A DNA stretch of 7,882 bases, from NCBI GenBank assembly GCA_017398165.1, contig JAFQHB010000059.1, positions 1-7,882 on the forward strand, read 5' to 3'. The notes below the pieces were generated by a model that saw nothing but the letters and a program-made list of their open reading frames with translations, did no database searches and had not been told where the DNA came from. Below, piece after piece: positions 7,201 through 7,882 of this stretch (the stretch's first letter is position 1; each line of letters starts with the position of its first letter). Position numbers and translations under genes: made by a program. This stretch comes from Bacillota bacterium (GTDB taxonomy: Bacteria; Bacillota; Dehalobacteriia; UBA4068; UBA4997).

Positions 7201-7869
7201 GTCGGCATCAGCCTTCAGGCGCAGGTATTCCTCCGCCCGGCGGCTCTGCCCGGCCAACGGCTCCAGCCGTGCCGCCAGCTCGCTGATAATATCCCACAGC
7301 CGTGCCAGATTCTGCTCGGTATCGGCCAGCTTGCGCTCAGCCGTTTTCTTGCGCGTGCGGTATTTCACGATGCCCGCCGCTTCCTCCAGCAAGGAGCGTC
7401 GCTCCTCCGCCTTCATATTGACGATCTCCTGAATACGCCCCTGCCCGATCAGCGCCAGCGAGCTGTTGCCCACGCCGCTGTCCATAAACATCTCCTTGAT
7501 ATCGCTCAGGCGGCATTGACGGCCGTTCATCAGGTATTCGCTGTCACCGTTCCTGTACGCCCGGCGGCAGACTGATATCTCGCTGAATTCCACCGGCAGG
7601 CTGCCGTCGGAATTATCAATATTCAGCACCACCTCAGCCATACCCAGCGGCTTCAGCTTATCCGAGCCGGAGAATATTACGTCCTCCATCCTGTGCCCGC
7701 GCAATATCCTGGCACTTTGCTCGCCCAGCACCCAGCGTATCGCATCCGCGATGTTGGATTTGCCGCTGCCGTTAGGCCCCACAATGCAGGAGACGCCCTC
7801 CTCCAGCTTTATCTTGGTGCGGCCGGTAAAGGATTTGAACCCGGCCAGCTCGATGCTTTTCAAATACAT
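4291..7869 (-). CDS. smc: Chromosome partition/condensation protein SMC
   Basis: SMC is the ATPase arm of the Smc-ScpAB condensin, which organises and helps segregate replicated chromosomes. The 1192 residues match the usual length of about 1190. The N-terminal head has Walker A GPNGSGKSN (31-39) and GQGRIQEI (142-149). A long Gln/Glu/Arg/Ala-rich coiled coil runs from about 170 to 505. The globular hinge (about 505-665) ends in the Gly-rich GGSITGG, and a returning coiled coil extends to about 1035. The C-terminal head has signature LSGGEKSL (1094-1101), Walker B ending in VMDEVDAALDEAN (Asp1122, catalytic Glu1123) and the H-loop His1154 in SHRQGTM. All ATPase motifs are intact. The ATG at 7869 is preferred over the ATG at 7881 because GGAG (7876-7879) stands 6 nt before it and because family members begin with a short MYLK-type strand. 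The gene before it, often rnc, is outside the window. Confidence 0.98.
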   Translation of the reverse strand: MYLKSIELAGFKSFTGRTKIKLEEGVSCIVGPNGSGKSNIADAIRWVLGEQSARILRGHRMEDVIFSGSDKLKPLGMAEVVLNIDNSDGSLPVEFSEISVCRRAYRNGDSEYLMNGRQCRLSDIKEMFMDSGVGNSSLALIGQGRIQEIVNMKAEERRSLLEEAAGIVKYRTRKKTAERKLADTEQNLARLWDIISELAARLEPLAGQSRRAEEYLRLKADADRQEINLLLQGLKADKEALAENTSLLGSKSSELAEVDTERTGREAELIQLKLAQDTAEEELTALRQSLFDLRTMKEQAEARETLFNEKINAAGANIERLHQELNQLLSRDDGFVAEVDRLEQQREVLGAELAGLDEQIAGLTADLAVRRELLEELAAEQEQARQEIFDNASQLTNTRNEHAYLIRALEESFAALESLRQEQAAAQSENSEITRRITACEGEINELAGRRQQNKAALVELEAGLNELEAENLAAKEADVALRMKLNSEQSRLKVFAEMAENRSGFYPGVRAITRAAAQGTVPSQGIHGVLLDLIESDMAYSMALEAAAGAALQNIVVSDDGVARRCVEYLKKEKLGRATFLPLKSLRWRENRELTPALGQPGVIGRCSDVIRCADEVRPAVEFLFANTLLVNDLQVATGVARAHNQQFRIVTLDGDIISPGGSITGGSRQKNTGDLLQKKNQLAGLKNSVARLEQECAAVRQRVDALQHRRDELSGQRDGLLTQDRELELQYLGRVKDITYLRDTLEEKQRRGAQIERDIAESGREQQRMQRRIAELADEIANWEDVNRRSNELLVDTRQRLEAEQQAAEQVRGHLEQQRLLAAEKRQTCNTLQSEAERLRSEKNDLFAEKERKERDIAAWQQQMAELTGDKQQNRQRLVEYAAAAADTEDSLNERAANAAGLKSGVEECEQRIAALGHTAAVLQQEIHRLELKGARLQAEEEAGTQKLAESFELTYEDALEYLDTGVAESELRHNVRELRRCIAALGSINLDAIEEYRQVRERHEFLSAQRGDLLAARDQLHKVIREMDGIMVRRFRETFDMVNQNFGQTFNRLFGGGSGSLLLTDPEDLLTTGVDMVVQPPGKRLINYNLLSGGEKSLVGIALVLAVFQVKPSPFCVMDEVDAALDEANVDRLAEYIKAFKSKTQFVIVSHRQGTMEAADRLWGVTMEKDGVSRMVSVKLSDNLEEFIS

Positions 7870-7875
7870 ATAAAG

Positions 7876-7879
7876 CTCC
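7876..7879 (-). promoter_or_regulatory. Ribosome binding site of smc, decides the start
   Basis: GGAG on the minus strand lies 6 nt before the ATG at 7869 and overlaps the alternative upstream ATG at 7881. It favours the shorter protein. Too little upstream sequence is present to judge a ribosome site for the upstream ATG. Confidence 0.6.
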
Positions 7880-7882
7880 ATC

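Noticed and set aside
4300..7300. Apparent repetitive CAG/CTG-like and GCC-rich stretches
   Set aside because: These are the Gln, Leu, Glu and Ala codons of the SMC coiled coil, not tandem DNA repeats with a fixed unit.
6286..7575. A 429-codon open frame on the plus strand
   Set aside because: It lies antisense to the smc head and coiled coil, with the same Leu/Gln-rich composition as the other shadow frame and no family motif.

Overview
The window is a chromosomal segment of an endospore-forming member of the Bacillota. Every gene is on the minus strand, so transcription runs from high to low coordinates. Endospore formation is indicated by a spoIIAA-spoIIAB-sigF operon. The DNA is GC-rich and third codon positions favour G/C, so a GC-rich clostridial or Negativicutes-type lineage is more likely than a low-GC Bacillus or Clostridium. 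The sequence alone does not allow a firmer placement.

In transcription order there are three units. (1) 7869 to 2538 holds smc (chromosome condensation ATPase), ftsY (signal recognition particle receptor) and an MTAP/PNP-family nucleoside phosphorylase. They are tightly packed, with gaps of 24 nt and 1 nt, and end at an intrinsic terminator at 2479-2518. The promoter of this unit lies outside the window. (2) 2280 to 1348 is a monocistronic cysK (cysteine synthase) with its own sigma-A-like promoter (2310-2338), a strong RBS and an intrinsic terminator (1286-1321). (3) 1127 to 1 is the spoIIA operon: anti-anti-sigma factor SpoIIAA, anti-sigma kinase SpoIIAB, and the first 89 codons of sigma-F, cut by the window edge. 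A Spo0A-box-like site and a weak sigma-H-like promoter lie upstream of it.

The genes serve separate functions. smc and ftsY are housekeeping genes for chromosome organisation and membrane protein targeting. The phosphorylase is a purine/methylthio-nucleoside salvage enzyme that appears to be co-transcribed and translationally coupled to ftsY. CysK makes cysteine. SpoIIAA, SpoIIAB and SigF form the partner-switching circuit that activates the first forespore-specific sigma factor.

The large plus-strand reading frames are shadows of smc and ftsY. I found no mobile element, CRISPR array, RNA gene or convincing previously undescribed system. The points worth checking are the specificity residues of the phosphorylase, the N-terminal extension and small insertion in SpoIIAB, the spoIIA control region, and several start-site choices.
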